This document shows, in pieces, positions 1-9,895 of a stretch of DNA of 64,000 nt. This stretch comes from CAVQMB01 sp963713445 (GTDB lineage Bacteria > Pseudomonadota > Gammaproteobacteria > Competibacterales > Competibacteraceae). Under the pieces are notes generated by a model. That model saw only the letters and a list, made by a program, of their open reading frames with translations. It searched no databases and was not told where the DNA came from. The stretch is taken from positions 1 through 64,000 of the forward strand of contig CAVQMB010000047.1 of the NCBI GenBank assembly GCA_963713445.1, read 5' to 3'. How positions within the stretch are numbered: the first letter of the stretch is position 1; the number at the start of each line of letters is the position of its first letter. The translations under genes and the position numbers were made by a program.

Positions 1-72
1 GACCAGCAGCAGCTCCAGCAGCGTGAAGCCCGCGCTGGCGGGTCGGCACGTTGCCAGCGGCGCTCGGTTCAT
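1..72 (-). CDS. Prepilin-like protein, N-terminal fragment cut by window edge
   Basis: The minus strand reads from an ATG at 70-72 to the window edge without a stop, giving 24 residues. They end in GFTLLELLLV, the type III/IV prepilin signal that prepilin peptidase cleaves between G15 and F16, preceded by a short basic leader. FimT/GspH-type pseudopilins and PilV/PilE-type pilins share this start, so the exact family cannot be told. The gene points away from the pilin at 350-780. Confidence 0.7.
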   Translation of the reverse strand, partial: MNRAPLATCRPASAGFTLLELLLV

Positions 73-190
73 GCCCTTTGAGCTACCGGCCGACCGCCCA
101 CGTCACGGCGGCCGCACATAAGCACCAGAAGCTGATACTGTCGATTGCAGAGATAAATAAAAATCATAAACGTGCACGATACGGGGCATC

Positions 191-196
191 TATAAT
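191..196 (+). promoter_or_regulatory. Candidate -10 box upstream of pilin gene
   Basis: A perfect TATAAT lies in an AT-rich stretch (about 150-225) that stands out from the GC-rich surroundings. No good -35 hexamer sits 16-18 bases upstream. The transcript would have a leader of about 145 bases before the pilin. A small inverted repeat (TTGAG/CTCAA, about 222-242) lies inside that leader. I found no riboswitch match. Confidence 0.35.
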
Positions 197-349
197 GTCA
201 CTGTAGTTTAGTCCTTTTTTATTGAGTTGGCGTAATGCTCAATCCCGGCCCTATTAGCGTAACGGGAGAGCAATCACGAGGGGCAGCGGCCAACCTGCCG
301 CCAACAATGGAGTTCTGATCGTGTCGCAGATCGAGCTTCGCCCGAAACC

Positions 350-780
350 ATAAGCAATCAACCCGATCTTCGCAGCGGCAGGGCTTTACCCTGATCGAGC
401 TGCTGTTCGTGCTGGTGATCGTAGCCATCCTGGCGGCCATCGCCTATCCGATGTACATCAACCAGGTGCGCGCCAGTCGCCGGTCGGACGCAATGAACGC
501 CTTGCTGCGCATACAGTTGTCTGAGGAAAAATATCGCGCCAACAACACCACCTACGCGTCAGCCAGCACGCTAATCAACCTAGGAGCCATCGGCACTGTC
601 TCCCCACAGCGCTATTACAGCATTTCGATCAGTTCACCAACCGCGTCGGGCTTTACTGCGACGGCCACGCCCGTCGCCGGCAGCGACCAGACCAAAGACA
701 CCTGCGGCACCTTTGCCATCGATCAGGATGGACCCGTGACCTCCGGAAGTTACGCCGGGCCGAGCTGCTGGAAGCGCTGA
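350..780 (+). CDS. Type IV pilin (PilE-like), start codon apparently damaged
   Basis: The frame contains the prepilin signal GFTLIELLFVLVIVAILAAIAYP from codon 382 on, followed by the alpha1 helix, a variable globular part and a C-terminal cysteine pair (DTCGTF and SCWKR) typical of the pilin D-loop. No ATG, GTG or TTG lies in frame between the upstream stop at 316-318 and the signal. A GTG at 409 would cut off the cleavage site and basic leader. At 350-354 the sequence reads ATAAG; one added G would give ATG AAG followed by KQSTRSSQRQ and then GFTLIEL, a normal leader. I therefore place the start at 350 and suspect a one-base deletion. Function: pilus subunit or minor pilin, exported by the type IV pilus machine. 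Confidence 0.7.
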
Positions 781-793
781 GCGCGCCACAGCC

Positions 794-816
794 GCCTGGG
801 CCGAATTCCCCCAGGC
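794..816 (+). terminator. Hairpin after pilin gene
   Basis: GCCTGGG (794-800) and CCCAGGC (810-816) form a perfect 7-bp stem 14 bases after the pilin stop. No T-run follows, so intrinsic termination is uncertain. Confidence 0.3.
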
Positions 817-922
817 ACGGGGGCGGTGGCATGCCTTCCCGGCCCTGGCAAACCTGCGCATGAACCCCGCGGCAAGACCGATATAATCCGCTGACGATTC
901 TTGACGCGGGAGGAACCACCAC

Positions 923-2877
923 ATGTCCGACATACTCTGGCAGCCCAGTGCCGAGCGTATCGCTGACGCCAACCTCACCGCTTTCCGGCACAGCATCGAG
1001 CAACAACATGGCGTCGCCCTGGCGGACTATCCCGCGCTCTACCAGTGGTCGATTGATCATCCCGAGCTGTTCTGGCGCACGCTCTGGCGTTTCGCCGGCG
1101 TCATCGGTGAACCGGGTCAGGATGTACTGATTGACGGCGACCGGATGCCAGGCGCGCGCTGGTTTCCCGAACGCCCGGCTCAATTTCGCCGAGAACCTGC
1201 TGCGCCGGAACGACGACAGCACCGCGCTGGTATTCCGTGGTGAAAACAAGGTCCGGCGGCGCCTGAGCTGGCGCGAACTCCAGGCCGAAGTCTCCCGCCT
1301 GCAGCAAGCGCTGCAAGCCCTGGGGGTTCAGGCCGGTGACCGGGTAGCGGGTTACCTGCCCAATATGCCCGAAACCATTATCGCCACACTGGCCACGGCC
1401 AGCCTGGGAGCGATATGGTCCTCGTGCTCTCCGGACTTCGGCGTCAAGGGGGTACTGGACCGGTTCGGGCAAATCGAGCCCAAGGTTCTTATTGCGGTCG
1501 AAGGGTACTATTACAACGGCAAGACCCACGATTGCCTGGGTAAACTCGCAGGAGATAATCGCGCAACTCCCCAGCGTCGAGCAACTGGTCATCGTGCCTT
1601 ACACCAGGGAACGGCCAGCGCTCGCGGAGTTGCCAAAGGCGGTGCTGTGGGCGGATTTCACCGGCCCATTCGAGGCCACCGGGGTCCGCTTCAGCCGCCA
1701 GCCATTCGATCATCCGCTCTACATCATGTTCTCGTCAGGCACCACCGGTGTACCCAAGTGCATCGTCCATGGCGCCGGTGGCACCTTGCTGCAGCATCTC
1801 AAAGAGCATCGCCTGCACACCGACCTCAAGCCCGACGACCGGCTGTTCTATTTCACTACCTGTGGCTGGATGATGTGGAACTGGCTGGTCACCGGCCTGG
1901 CATCGGGCGCCACGCTGCTGCTCTACGACGGCTCACCGTTCCACCCCTCCGGTCGCGTGCTGTTCGATTACGCCGACGCCGAGCGCATGACCGTGTTCGG
2001 CACCTCGGCCAAGTACATCGATGCGCTGGCCAAGTTCGGCCTGGCGCCACGGGCGACACACGATCTCGGCTCGCTGCGCGCGATGTTATCGACCGGCTCG
2101 CCGCTGGTGCCGGAAAGCTTCGACTACGTCTACCGGGACATCAAATCCGATCTGCAGCTATCCTCGATCTCCGGCGGCACCGACATCGTCTCGTGCTTCG
2201 TGCTGGGCAACCCGGTACTCCCGGTACGCCGCGGCGAAATCCAGTGCCGCGGCCTGGGCATGGCGGTCGAGGTCTGGAACGATGCCGGCCAGCCGGTGCA
2301 GGGCGAGAAAGGCGAGCTGGTCTGCACCAGGCCGTTTCCGTCCATGCCGATCTATTTCTGGAACGACCCGGACGGCAGCCGGTATCGCCGCGCCTATTTC
2401 GAGCGATTCCCGAACGTCTGGTGTCACGGCGACTACGTCGAGCTGACCGCCAGCGATGGCATCATCATCTACGGGCGCAGCGACGCCGTGCTCAACCCCG
2501 GCGGCGTGCGCATCGGCACGGCGGAAATATACCGCCAGGTCGAACAGCTCGACGAGGTACTGGAATCGCTGGTCATAGGCCAGAACTGGGACAACGACGT
2601 CCGGGTGGTGCTGTTCGTGCAACTGCGCGACGACTTATCACTGGACGACGACCTGATCAGGAAGATCAAGCACCAGATCCGCCAGAACACCACACCCCGC
2701 CACGTCCCCGCCAAGGTCATCCACGTGGCCGACATCCCGCGCACCAAAAGCGGCAAGATCGTCGAACTGGCGGTGCGCGACGTCGTCCACGGCCGCCCCA
2801 TCAAGAACCAGGAAGCGCTGGCCAATCCGGAAGCCCTGGAGCACTACCGCGACCTGGAGGAACTGCAGCATCCATAA
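923..2877 (+). pseudogene. aacS: Acetoacetyl-CoA synthetase, two +1 frameshifts
   Basis: ATP-dependent ligation of acetoacetate to CoA (ANL/acyl-adenylate family), feeding ketone bodies or PHB-derived acetoacetate into acetyl-CoA metabolism in the cytosol. The protein is spread over three frames: 923 to about 1163 (MSDILWQPSAE start), about 1166-1551 (FPNARLNFAENLL onward) and about 1552-2877 (adenylation core with IMFSSGTTGVPKC and C-terminal lysine motif TKSGKIVE). Extra bases are inferred in TTT at 1163-1165 and GG at 1551-1552. Removing one base at each gives 650 residues, the usual AacS length, with no residues missing. This favours sequence error over decay. If real, the gene is inactive, since the core piece lacks the N-terminal substrate domain. 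Confidence 0.85.
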
Positions 2878-2927
2878 GGTGCCGCCAGATCATGGCATAC
2901 CGGCACACCGTATCGACCGGGCCGTTG

Positions 2928-4079
2928 CTAGCGGGCAGCGGCTGATCCGCCTTGCGGATCATTGCGCGCCACCGCCTCCTGATCGCCGGGCGTGTCGCGC
3001 AGCCCTTTGGGCACCAGCCCCTTACGCTCGGCCAGGGCCACCGCTTCGGTATTGCTGAGTCCCTGGCCGCGGGCGCGCCCGGCCGGCGTCTGCCCGGCGC
3101 CGGTATCGATGGTCACCTCAGCGCTGGTCTGCACCCGCAGCGGATACCGGGCGGGATCATCCACCACCAGAACGCGCACCGGAACCCGCTGGGTGACCTT
3201 GACCCAGTTACCGGTGGCATTTTCCGGCGGGAGCAGTGAGAACGCGGTTCCACTGGCCGGATTGACCGACTCAACGATACCGTGAAAGCTATGGCCCGGG
3301 TACATGTCGGCAGCGATGGTCGCCACCTGTCCCGGCCGGATCCGGGTCAGGTCAGTCTCCTTGAAATTTGCATAAACCCAGAACCAGCGGTTGCAGACCA
3401 GCGCAAACTGGGCGTCTCCACTGTTTACCAGATCGCCCCGGTGCAGCTTGACACTGGAAACCCAGCCATCACAGGGTGCCCGGATCGTGGTGTGACTGAG
3501 ATCGAGCTGGGCCTGATCGAGCTGCGCCTGGGCCTGCTGAATCCGCTGGTTACGGGCGCCGGCCTGGCCCAGTTCCATCCTGGCCTGGGTCAGCTTGGCC
3601 TTGGCCAGATGCACATTGGCCTTGGCGCTGTCGAGCCGGGCGCGCGCACTGTCGAGGCTGGAGCGTGACTGGACGTGGCGTTCCACCAACGGTTTGACCC
3701 GCTTGAAATTGCTGCGGGCATCCGTCAACTGAGCCTGACGGTCCGCCACCTCGGCCTGCGCCGCCTGCACCGCTGACTGTTCCGCCTGCACGGTCTGGCG
3801 GGCCAGCGCAAGCTGAGCTTCAGCGCTTTTCTCGCGATAGCGGAACGGCCGCGGATCGATGCGGAACAGTATCTGGCCTTTTTGCACGGTCTGCTGGTCG
3901 CTGACCGGTACCGCCGTCACCTTGCCGGTAACCTGCGGCGCCACCTTCACGACATCGGCTTTGACGTAGGCGTCATCGGTGCTTGGGTATTGCTCGCTAT
4001 GCTGATAGTAAAAATAGCCACCGATACCTAAGCCAATCGCGACCACCACTACGATCAACCATTTAAGTAAGCGCTTCAT
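2928..4079 (-). CDS. emrA: EmrA-like membrane fusion protein of multidrug efflux pump
   Basis: HlyD/EmrA-family periplasmic adaptor, 383 residues. One N-terminal membrane anchor (about residues 5-25) is followed by the motif PSTDDAYVKADVVKVAPQVTG typical of EmrA, two long Ala/Gln-rich coiled-coil arms (about 95-195) and the lipoyl/beta-barrel part (TTIRAPCDGWVSSVKL). It links the EmrB-type transporter at 4578-6071 to an outer-membrane channel for drug export. It is the last gene of emrB-marR-emrA, 39 bases after the marR stop. An AGGAG lies about 15 bases before the ATG, somewhat far for a ribosome site. No TolC-type gene is in the window. Confidence 0.9.
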   Translation of the reverse strand: MKRLLKWLIVVVVAIGLGIGGYFYYQHSEQYPSTDDAYVKADVVKVAPQVTGKVTAVPVSDQQTVQKGQILFRIDPRPFRYREKSAEAQLALARQTVQAEQSAVQAAQAEVADRQAQLTDARSNFKRVKPLVERHVQSRSSLDSARARLDSAKANVHLAKAKLTQARMELGQAGARNQRIQQAQAQLDQAQLDLSHTTIRAPCDGWVSSVKLHRGDLVNSGDAQFALVCNRWFWVYANFKETDLTRIRPGQVATIAADMYPGHSFHGIVESVNPASGTAFSLLPPENATGNWVKVTQRVPVRVLVVDDPARYPLRVQTSAEVTIDTGAGQTPAGRARGQGLSNTEAVALAERKGLVPKGLRDTPGDQEAVARNDPQGGSAAAR

Positions 4080-4118
4080 GTGAATGTGCGTCTGCTCCTG
4101 AAAACATCGATCAGTTGG

Positions 4119-4559
4119 TCATGCCTGCTCGGCGCGCTGTTTAAGCCGCACCAGCAGCCGCATGCAACGGCGTAATTCAGTCTCCGACAAATCCCGGAAC
4201 AGCTCGGCGCGCAGTTCGTCGGCGATCGCCTCGATGCGGTCGATGACCTCGCGCGCGCGCGCCGTCAGATGGACCTGCTTGCAGCGCCGGTCACTGGCCG
4301 ATGGCCGGCGTTCGACCCAACCGTCGCGCATCATCCGGTCGAGCTGGGCCACTAACGTGGAGCCCTCGATGCCGACGCGGTTGGCCAGTTCCGTCTGGGT
4401 CAGCGGCTGGCCCGCCCGCGCCAGATGCAACAACACCTGCCAGCGGGCGCGACTCAGCCCCAGAGGCTGCAGCCGGCGGTCCAGTGCGAAGCGCCAGGCC
4501 CGCGCGGTTTCACCAAGCAACTGACCAAAATGTTCCACGTCGTCCATCATCACCATCAC
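4119..4559 (-). CDS. MarR-family transcriptional regulator
   Basis: 146 residues with the MarR winged helix: RARWQVLLHLA, QTELANRVGIEGSTLVAQLD recognition helix, then the wing RRPSASDRRCKQVHLT. Several ATGs (4559, 4556, 4550, 4547) could start it, and I use the first. It sits between the pump genes, 18 bases after emrB. MarR proteins in this position usually repress the pump and are released by its substrates. A perfect palindrome at 6098-6110 upstream of emrB is the obvious candidate operator. Confidence 0.9.
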   Translation of the reverse strand: MMVMMDDVEHFGQLLGETARAWRFALDRRLQPLGLSRARWQVLLHLARAGQPLTQTELANRVGIEGSTLVAQLDRMMRDGWVERRPSASDRRCKQVHLTARAREVIDRIEAIADELRAELFRDLSETELRRCMRLLVRLKQRAEQA

Positions 4560-4577
4560 TCTGCCGTCACCCGCGAA

Positions 4578-6071
4578 TCAGCGCGTGCCACGGCGTATCA
4601 GCAACAACAATGGCAGCGCGATCACCACTGACCACGCCATGATTTGGAAAGCGTCAAGAATACCCAGAAAGCGGGCCTGATGACCGACCACCTGCGCCAA
4701 CACCGCCCCCGTGAGTGGACTGTGGAGATGCAGGTGCAGCGGAGCCAGATAGTGCGTCAGGGCGCCGGAAAACGGCGTGACGTGGCCGCCCATCTGATTC
4801 CAGGCGGTCTGGCTCTGCCGGGCCATCACCGCGCCGCCCAGCGACACGCCGAGCGAGGCCCCGATGGTACGGGCCAGTTGCCGGACCCCGGCCGCTTCGG
4901 TGGACTGTTCCGGCGGCAGGGTGGCGAACGACACCGTGGCCAGCGGCACGAACACCAGTCCCAGCCCGAAACCCTGGATCAAAATCGGCCAGATCAGCCA
5001 CCAGATGTCGACCTGCGGGCTGTACCAGGTCGTCACCAGCGTGCCGAACAAGGTGCTGACGATGCCCACCACGATCAACGGCCGGGCCCCGAAGCGGTTG
5101 ATCAAGCGCCCGGCCAGAAACATCGACAGCATGGAGGCCAGTCCGCGCGGGGCCAGTACCAGGCCGGTGGTGAACGCCGGATACCCGAGCAGTGATTCCA
5201 GCATGATCGGCTGCAGATCCAGCACCCCGTACATACTGAACATGAACGCCGCCAGGATGAGCGCCGACACCGCGTAGTTGCGGTCCTTGAAGATACGCAG
5301 ATCGAAGATGGCCTTGGGCCCCATTTCCCAGTTACGCAGAATCAGGCAGACAAAGCCGAACAGGCTGACCAGGGTGAGGACCTGGATGCGATGGGAGCCG
5401 AACCAGCCCAGATCCTGCCCACGATCGAGTACGTACTGCATGGTCGACACGGCGATCACCAGAAACCCGAATCCGAACCAGTCGGCATGGCGCTCGCGCT
5501 TGTCGGTCTCGGGGACGAACAGCAGCGTCCCGATGACAGCCAGGATGCCTACCGGCACGTTGATGAAGAACGTCCAGCGCCAGTCCAGCACCTGGGTCAG
5601 ATAACCACCCAAAGTCGGTCCCATGATCGGCCCCACCATGGCACCCACGCCGAAGATGGCCATGGCCTGGCCGCGTTGGTCACGCGGGTAGATGTTGATC
5701 AACACAGCCTGCGCCGACGGCACCAGCCCGGCACCGGCGACACCCTGCGCCAGCCGGAACAGCACCATTTGATTGATGCTCGCGGCCAGACCGCACAATA
5801 CCGAGGCGATGGTAAAACCGACGATGCTGATGACCAGGTAGGTGCGCTGACCGATACGGTCGGTGAGCAACCCGGTCAACGGCATGAAAATGCCGGAAGA
5901 AATCAGGTAGCTTGTCAGCACCCAGCCGATCTGTTCCGAACTGGCGCCGAGCTGGCCCTGCATGTGTGGCAACGCCACCGTCACGATGGTGGTGTCGAGA
6001 ATCTGCATGACCGCCGCCAGCATCACCACTGAGGTTATGATCAGCCGGGTGCGTTTGTCCTGAACAACCAT
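4578..6071 (-). CDS. emrB: DHA2-family (EmrB-like) multidrug transporter
   Basis: Major facilitator of the 14-TM DHA2 family, 497 residues, inner membrane. It has motif LDTTIVTVALPHMQ in the first helix, GWVLTSYLISSGIFMPLTG in the second and TDRIGQR as the loop 2-3 motif. The proton-driven transporter would extrude hydrophobic drugs through EmrA and an outer-membrane channel. First gene of the emrB-marR-emrA run. The upstream region holds a palindrome for likely MarR control and is shared with the divergent uup. Confidence 0.9.
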   Translation of the reverse strand: MVVQDKRTRLIITSVVMLAAVMQILDTTIVTVALPHMQGQLGASSEQIGWVLTSYLISSGIFMPLTGLLTDRIGQRTYLVISIVGFTIASVLCGLAASINQMVLFRLAQGVAGAGLVPSAQAVLINIYPRDQRGQAMAIFGVGAMVGPIMGPTLGGYLTQVLDWRWTFFINVPVGILAVIGTLLFVPETDKRERHADWFGFGFLVIAVSTMQYVLDRGQDLGWFGSHRIQVLTLVSLFGFVCLILRNWEMGPKAIFDLRIFKDRNYAVSALILAAFMFSMYGVLDLQPIMLESLLGYPAFTTGLVLAPRGLASMLSMFLAGRLINRFGARPLIVVGIVSTLFGTLVTTWYSPQVDIWWLIWPILIQGFGLGLVFVPLATVSFATLPPEQSTEAAGVRQLARTIGASLGVSLGGAVMARQSQTAWNQMGGHVTPFSGALTHYLAPLHLHLHSPLTGAVLAQVVGHQARFLGILDAFQIMAWSVVIALPLLLLIRRGTR

Positions 6072-6097
6072 ACTGAAGTATCGGGGCAGCGTTGATA

Positions 6098-6110
6098 CGA
6101 ACTTAGTTCG
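6098..6110. promoter_or_regulatory. Candidate MarR operator of the emr operon
   Basis: CGAACTTAGTTCG is a perfect inverted repeat (CGAAC-TTA-GTTCG), 27 bases upstream of the emrB start. A second partial copy (TACGAA at 6096-6101 paired with TTCGTA at 6122-6127) overlaps it. The stretch is AT-rich and minus-strand TTGACG occurs near 6140. The position fits repression by the marR product of the same operon. Confidence 0.55.
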
Positions 6111-6259
6111 CTAACAAATGATTCGTAAGCTATCTATCGTCAACTACAGGCAGATGGATCGGCAACAAGTTCCCGGTCAAACTTGACCCGCCATGGTGGA
6201 CAGGGGATAGTCTCCCGGCGCCAGCGCCTCAACATGTCCGTAATCCACCCAGAACTGCC

Positions 6260-8144
6260 ATGCCTCTGCTTAGCTTCGACCGTGTATCCATCGCTTTCGG
6301 CCTGCACCACCTGCTCGACGGCGCCAGTTTTCAGATCGAGGCCGGCGAGCGGGTCTGCCTGATAGGGCGCAACGGTGCCGGCAAGTCGACCCTGCTCAAG
6401 CTCATCGATGGCGGGCTGCAGCCGGACAGCGGCGACATCTGGCGCGAACCCACGCTGCGCATCGCGCGGCTGGCGCAGGAGCCGCCGTTCGACGACGATG
6501 CCACCGTGTTCGACGTGGTCGCCAGCGGCCTGGCGGAGCTCGGTCAACTACTGCGCGACTACCACCATGCCGTGCAGGCGCTTGCCAGCGACCCGTCGGA
6601 CAGTCATTTCCAGCACATGGCGCAGCTCCAGCACCGGTTGGAAGCGGCTGACGGCTGGAACCTCAATCAGCGGGTCGAGACCATCCTGACCCGATTGCAC
6701 CTGCCCGCCGATACCCGGCTCGCGACCCTTTCGGGCGGCTGGCGCCGGCGGGTCGCCCTGGCCCGGGCGCTGGTAACCGAGCCGCAGTTGCTATTGCTGG
6801 ACGAGCCCACTAACCACCTGGACGTCGAGGCCATCGAGTGGCTGGAGGATCAGCTGCTCAATTTTCGCGGCGCCGTGCTGTTTGTCACCCACGACCGGGC
6901 CTTGCTGCAACGGCTCGCCACCCGCATCGTGGAGCTGGACCGCGGCCAGCTGACCTCCTGGCCCGGCGACTATCGCAATTTTCTGCAACGCAAGGCCGCC
7001 GCAGTGGAGGAGGAGGCCCGCCACAACGCCGAATTCGACAAGAAGCTGGCGCAGGAGGAAGCGTGGATCCGCCAGGGCATCAAGGCTCGCCGCACGCGCA
7101 ACGAAGGCCGGGTGCGGGCGCTCAAGGCGCTACGCGAACAACGTCGGGCCCGACGCGATGTGCCGGGCCGGGCCCGCTTCGGCCTGGCCGAAGCGGAACG
7201 CTCCGGTAAGCTGGTGATCGAGGCCAAGGACGTCACCTTCGGCTGGAACAGCCAGCCAGTGGTGCGCGATTTTTCCGTGCGTATCATGCGCGGGGACCGG
7301 ATCGGGCTTATCGGTCCCAATGGCGCCGGCAAGACCACCCTGCTGCAGTTGCTGCTGGGCGGGCTCAAACCGACAGCGGGCAGCGTCCGCCTGGGCACCA
7401 AACTGGAGGTGGCCTACTTCGATCAGCTGCGCGCCCAGCTCGACCCGGACCAGTCGGTCATCGACAATGTCGCCGAGGGCAGCGACTTCGTCACCCTCAA
7501 CGGTACCCCGCGCCACATCATCGGCTATCTGCAGGACTTCCTGTTCACGCCCGAGCGTGCCCGCAGCCCCGTCAGTAGCCTGTCCGGCGGCGAGCGCAAC
7601 CGCCTGCTGCTGGCCCGGCTGTTCCGCCAGCCGGCCAACCTGCTGGTGTTGGACGAACCCACCAACGATCTGGACATCGAGACCCTGGAACTGCTGGAAG
7701 ATCTGTTGCTGGACTTTGCCGGCACCATCCTGCTGGTCAGCCACGACCGGGCGTTTCTCGACCATGTGGTCACCAGCACGCTGGTCTTCGAGGGTGGCGG
7801 GGGCATCAGCGAATACGTCGGCGGCTACAGCGACTGGTTGGCCCAGCGAACACCGCACCGCACCGGCACCGACCACAACCCGCACCGGCGAGAATGCGCG
7901 TCAGCGCGGCAAACCGCGGCAGCAGGCCAGATTGAGCTACCGTGAACAGCAGGAACTGGCCGCACTGCCCGGCACAATCGAAGCGCTCGAACAGGAACAG
8001 GGGGTGCTCAACGAGCGTCTCTCGGATCCCGCTTTTTATCAGGGGGATCCGGCCGAACGCGACCGGATTCTGCAACGGCTCCCGCAGCTGGCAACCGAAC
8101 TGCAGACGGCCTACGCGCGCTGGGAGGAACTCGAGGGCCGCTGA
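6260..8144 (+). CDS. uup: ABC-F family ATPase Uup (C-terminus frameshifted)
   Basis: Cytosolic ABC-F protein with two ATPase domains and no membrane segment. First Walker A GRNGAGKST at residues 36-44, signature LSGGWRRR near 156, Walker B LLLLDEPTNHLD. The second half has GPNGAGKTT near 351 and LSGGERNR near 440. The family acts on ribosomes or branched DNA; Uup affects precise transposon excision. The frame as given stops at 7945 after 561 residues with an Arg/His-rich tail. The real Uup C-terminal coiled coil (LSYREQQELAALPGTIEALE) continues in the next frame to 8144. One extra base between about 7848 and 7890 explains this; removing it gives 627 residues, close to E. coli Uup. Confidence 0.85.
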
Positions 8145-8191
8145 ACGCTAACGGGCTCGAGGACACGCGGATTGCCGTTGCGATTTCCATT

Positions 8192-8210
8192 AGCGATAAC
8201 AATCGCTTTT
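8192..8210 (+). terminator. Weak hairpin with short T-run after uup
   Basis: AGCGAT (8192-8197) and ATCGCT (8202-8207) form a perfect 6-bp stem with loop AACA, followed by TTT. The stem is AT-containing and short, so termination may be partial. A -10-like TATACT follows at 8226-8231, possibly the start of the cold-shock transcript, whose leader would be about 165 bases. Confidence 0.35.
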
Positions 8211-8399
8211 CCCTTGATTTAGGCCTATACTATCAGCCCACTGCGTATGTAAGGACACACCTACATCGCGTTTTGATGCTGTGCTGGTTTCCGATCAGCG
8301 CCATCATGCCGGATGTCAGCAATCCTACACACCAGTCCATCGGTGTGGTCCGCAGTGGCCAGCACCAGCTCGAAGTTGCGTTTGTGGAGTTTAGAAAGC

Positions 8400-8609
8400 A
8401 TGTCTGATCGTCAGACCGGTACCGTCAAGTGGTTCAATGAAAGCAAGGGTTACGGTTTTATCGCCCGCGAAAGTGGTCCGGACGTGTTCGTACACTTCCG
8501 TGCCATCAGCGGTACCGGTTTCCGCACCCTTAATGAAGGCCAGCAGGTCAGTTTCCGCGTCGTGCAGGGCCAGAAAGGCCTGCAGGCCGAGGATGTGACC
8601 GCGGCATAA
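8400..8609 (+). CDS. Cold-shock domain protein (CspA family)
   Basis: 69-residue single-domain RNA/ssDNA chaperone. RNP1 KGYGFIAR and RNP2 DVFVHFRAI are intact, with the opening TGTVKWFNESKG. The start ATG at 8400 follows GGAG in a long, gene-free 5' region, as often seen for Csp genes whose leader controls cold induction. A longer frame begins upstream but lacks family support. The gene is followed at once by a strong terminator and is probably monocistronic. Confidence 0.93.
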   Translation: MSDRQTGTVKWFNESKGYGFIARESGPDVFVHFRAISGTGFRTLNEGQQVSFRVVQGQKGLQAEDVTAA

Positions 8610-8634
8610 CCAGCAAGGGTGCTCTCTTGCGGAC

Positions 8635-8660
8635 AGGGCGGCCCTCGGGCCGCCCTTTCT
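8635..8660 (+). terminator. Rho-independent terminator of the csp gene
   Basis: A 9-bp GC stem (AGGGCGGCC / GGCCGCCCT) with a CTCG loop followed by TTCTGTTT lies 25 bases after the csp stop. It also separates it from the convergent gene ending at 8672. Confidence 0.9.
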
Positions 8661-8671
8661 GTTTACCGCAC

Positions 8672-9034
8672 TCAGAGCCCCTCACGTACCCAGACCCACG
8701 CAGCGTCCAGTTCGGTGGCATCGAAATAGCGTACGGTGGCTATCGTGAAGGGCCGGCACAGACCCGCCATCCATTGCTGCCAGCGGTGGTCGCCGACCAG
8801 CGCGATGCGCTCGAAGGCCTGATAGTGGCGCACCGCGAACAGGGTATCCTGCCAGGCAGCCGGCAGATCCCAACCGTGAAAGTCCTGGAACCAGGCGAGT
8901 AGCCGCAAGCGACCGGCATCCGTCACGGCAGCATCGATCACCGGCACGAAGTCCTCATAATCGGCCGCATGCAGCTTGCCGCTCAAGCGAAAAGCCAGCA
9001 CGCGGTCGGAAACACTGGGCAGATGCTCAATCAT
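8672..9034 (-). CDS. SpoIIAA-like (STAS-related) protein
   Basis: 120 residues, soluble. The sequence starting MIEHLPSVSDRVLAFRLSGKLHAADYEDF and the later KRIxLVGDHRWQQW-like segment match the SpoIIAA-like family (formerly DUF3478), small STAS-fold proteins of unknown or membrane/lipid-binding function. The ATG (9032-9034) overlaps the reconstructed stop of the upstream hydrolase (9031-9033) as ATGA, a typical translationally coupled joint. In the raw sequence the two appear fused in one 407-residue frame only because of an indel in the hydrolase. They should be treated as two genes. Confidence 0.75.
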   Translation of the reverse strand: MIEHLPSVSDRVLAFRLSGKLHAADYEDFVPVIDAAVTDAGRLRLLAWFQDFHGWDLPAAWQDTLFAVRHYQAFERIALVGDHRWQQWMAGLCRPFTIATVRYFDATELDAAWVWVREGL

Positions 9035-9895
9035 GGTCTCGACTCTCCTTTCCCGCAACCTAGGAATTCTTTCAGCAGCGGTGCCATCTGGGCCGGCTGC
9101 TCCATGTGCAGGTGATGCCGGCCCGGTAACTCGATATCGCGCAATCCCGCCACACACCGCAGGCGGGCAGCAAGCGACGGTCGCTTCTGCAGGAATCCGT
9201 CGCGGGCCCGGAGCAGTAGCGTCGGGAGTCCGGATCGACGCCAGCAGGCCCTGCACCTGATTTTCGCTCAGGTAGAATGGCGATGGCAGCGTCAGGCGTG
9301 GATCGCTGCGCCAGGTAACCCCCCCGGCGACCGGCCGTGTGCCGCGCGCGGCCAGCAGCAGTGCCGCCTGGTTCTCCAGACCTGTCGCCCGCTGCCGGGC
9401 CCGGGCCGCCGCTTCGATATCAGCATAGACCGGCAACGACTTGCCTGCCAGGCGCTGCTCCGCCAGGACTGCCTGGCGCAGCCGTTCACTCAACGCGCCG
9501 GCCGGCTCGGTCAAGGGCCCCAGACCCTCGATCAAAGCCAAGCGTTCGATCCGTTCCGGCACGCTGGCGGCGACCATACAAGCCACTGCGGCACCCAATG
9601 AATGCCCCAGCAGCGCGAACCGCGGCCAGCCCAGAACGTCGGCCGCAGCCAGTACGTCGTAGAGATTGTCGACGAAGTGATAGCGGCACCCGGACGGGCG
9701 GCGGTCGGAACGGCCATGACCGGCCAGATCCAGTGCCACGACCCGCAGCCCCGCCAGCAGTGGTGCCAATGGCGCAAAGCTGGCGGCGTTATCGAGCCAG
9801 CCGTGCAGCGCCAGGACCGGCCGACCGCCAGCCGGTCCCCAGGCCTGAGCCGCCAGCCGCAGGCCGGGAAGTTCGAGTGTCAGTTCTTCGGTCAT
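9031..9895 (-). pseudogene. Alpha/beta hydrolase, one +1 frameshift
   Basis: Serine hydrolase of the alpha/beta fold: oxyanion motif LHGWLDNAASF, nucleophile elbow GHSLGAA (GxSxG), and after the frame break RARDGFLQK and the catalytic-His region GRHHLHMEQP. The break is an extra base in GGG at 9224-9226. Before it the frame reads LLASIRTP; the restored frame reads TLLLRARDG and ends with TGA at 9031. Reconstructed length is 287 residues, normal for the family. The substrate is unknown. The ATGA overlap with the SpoIIAA-like gene appears only in the restored frame, which argues for sequence error. Confidence 0.8.

Noticed and set aside
197..348. Riboswitch (for example c-di-GMP type) in the pilin leader
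   Set aside because: A small hairpin is present but the conserved c-di-GMP motif blocks are absent.
8672..9895. A single 407-residue hydrolase-SpoIIAA fusion protein
   Set aside because: The segment between the two domains has no protein-like character, and one base removed at 9224-9226 restores the hydrolase to a stop that overlaps the next ATG.
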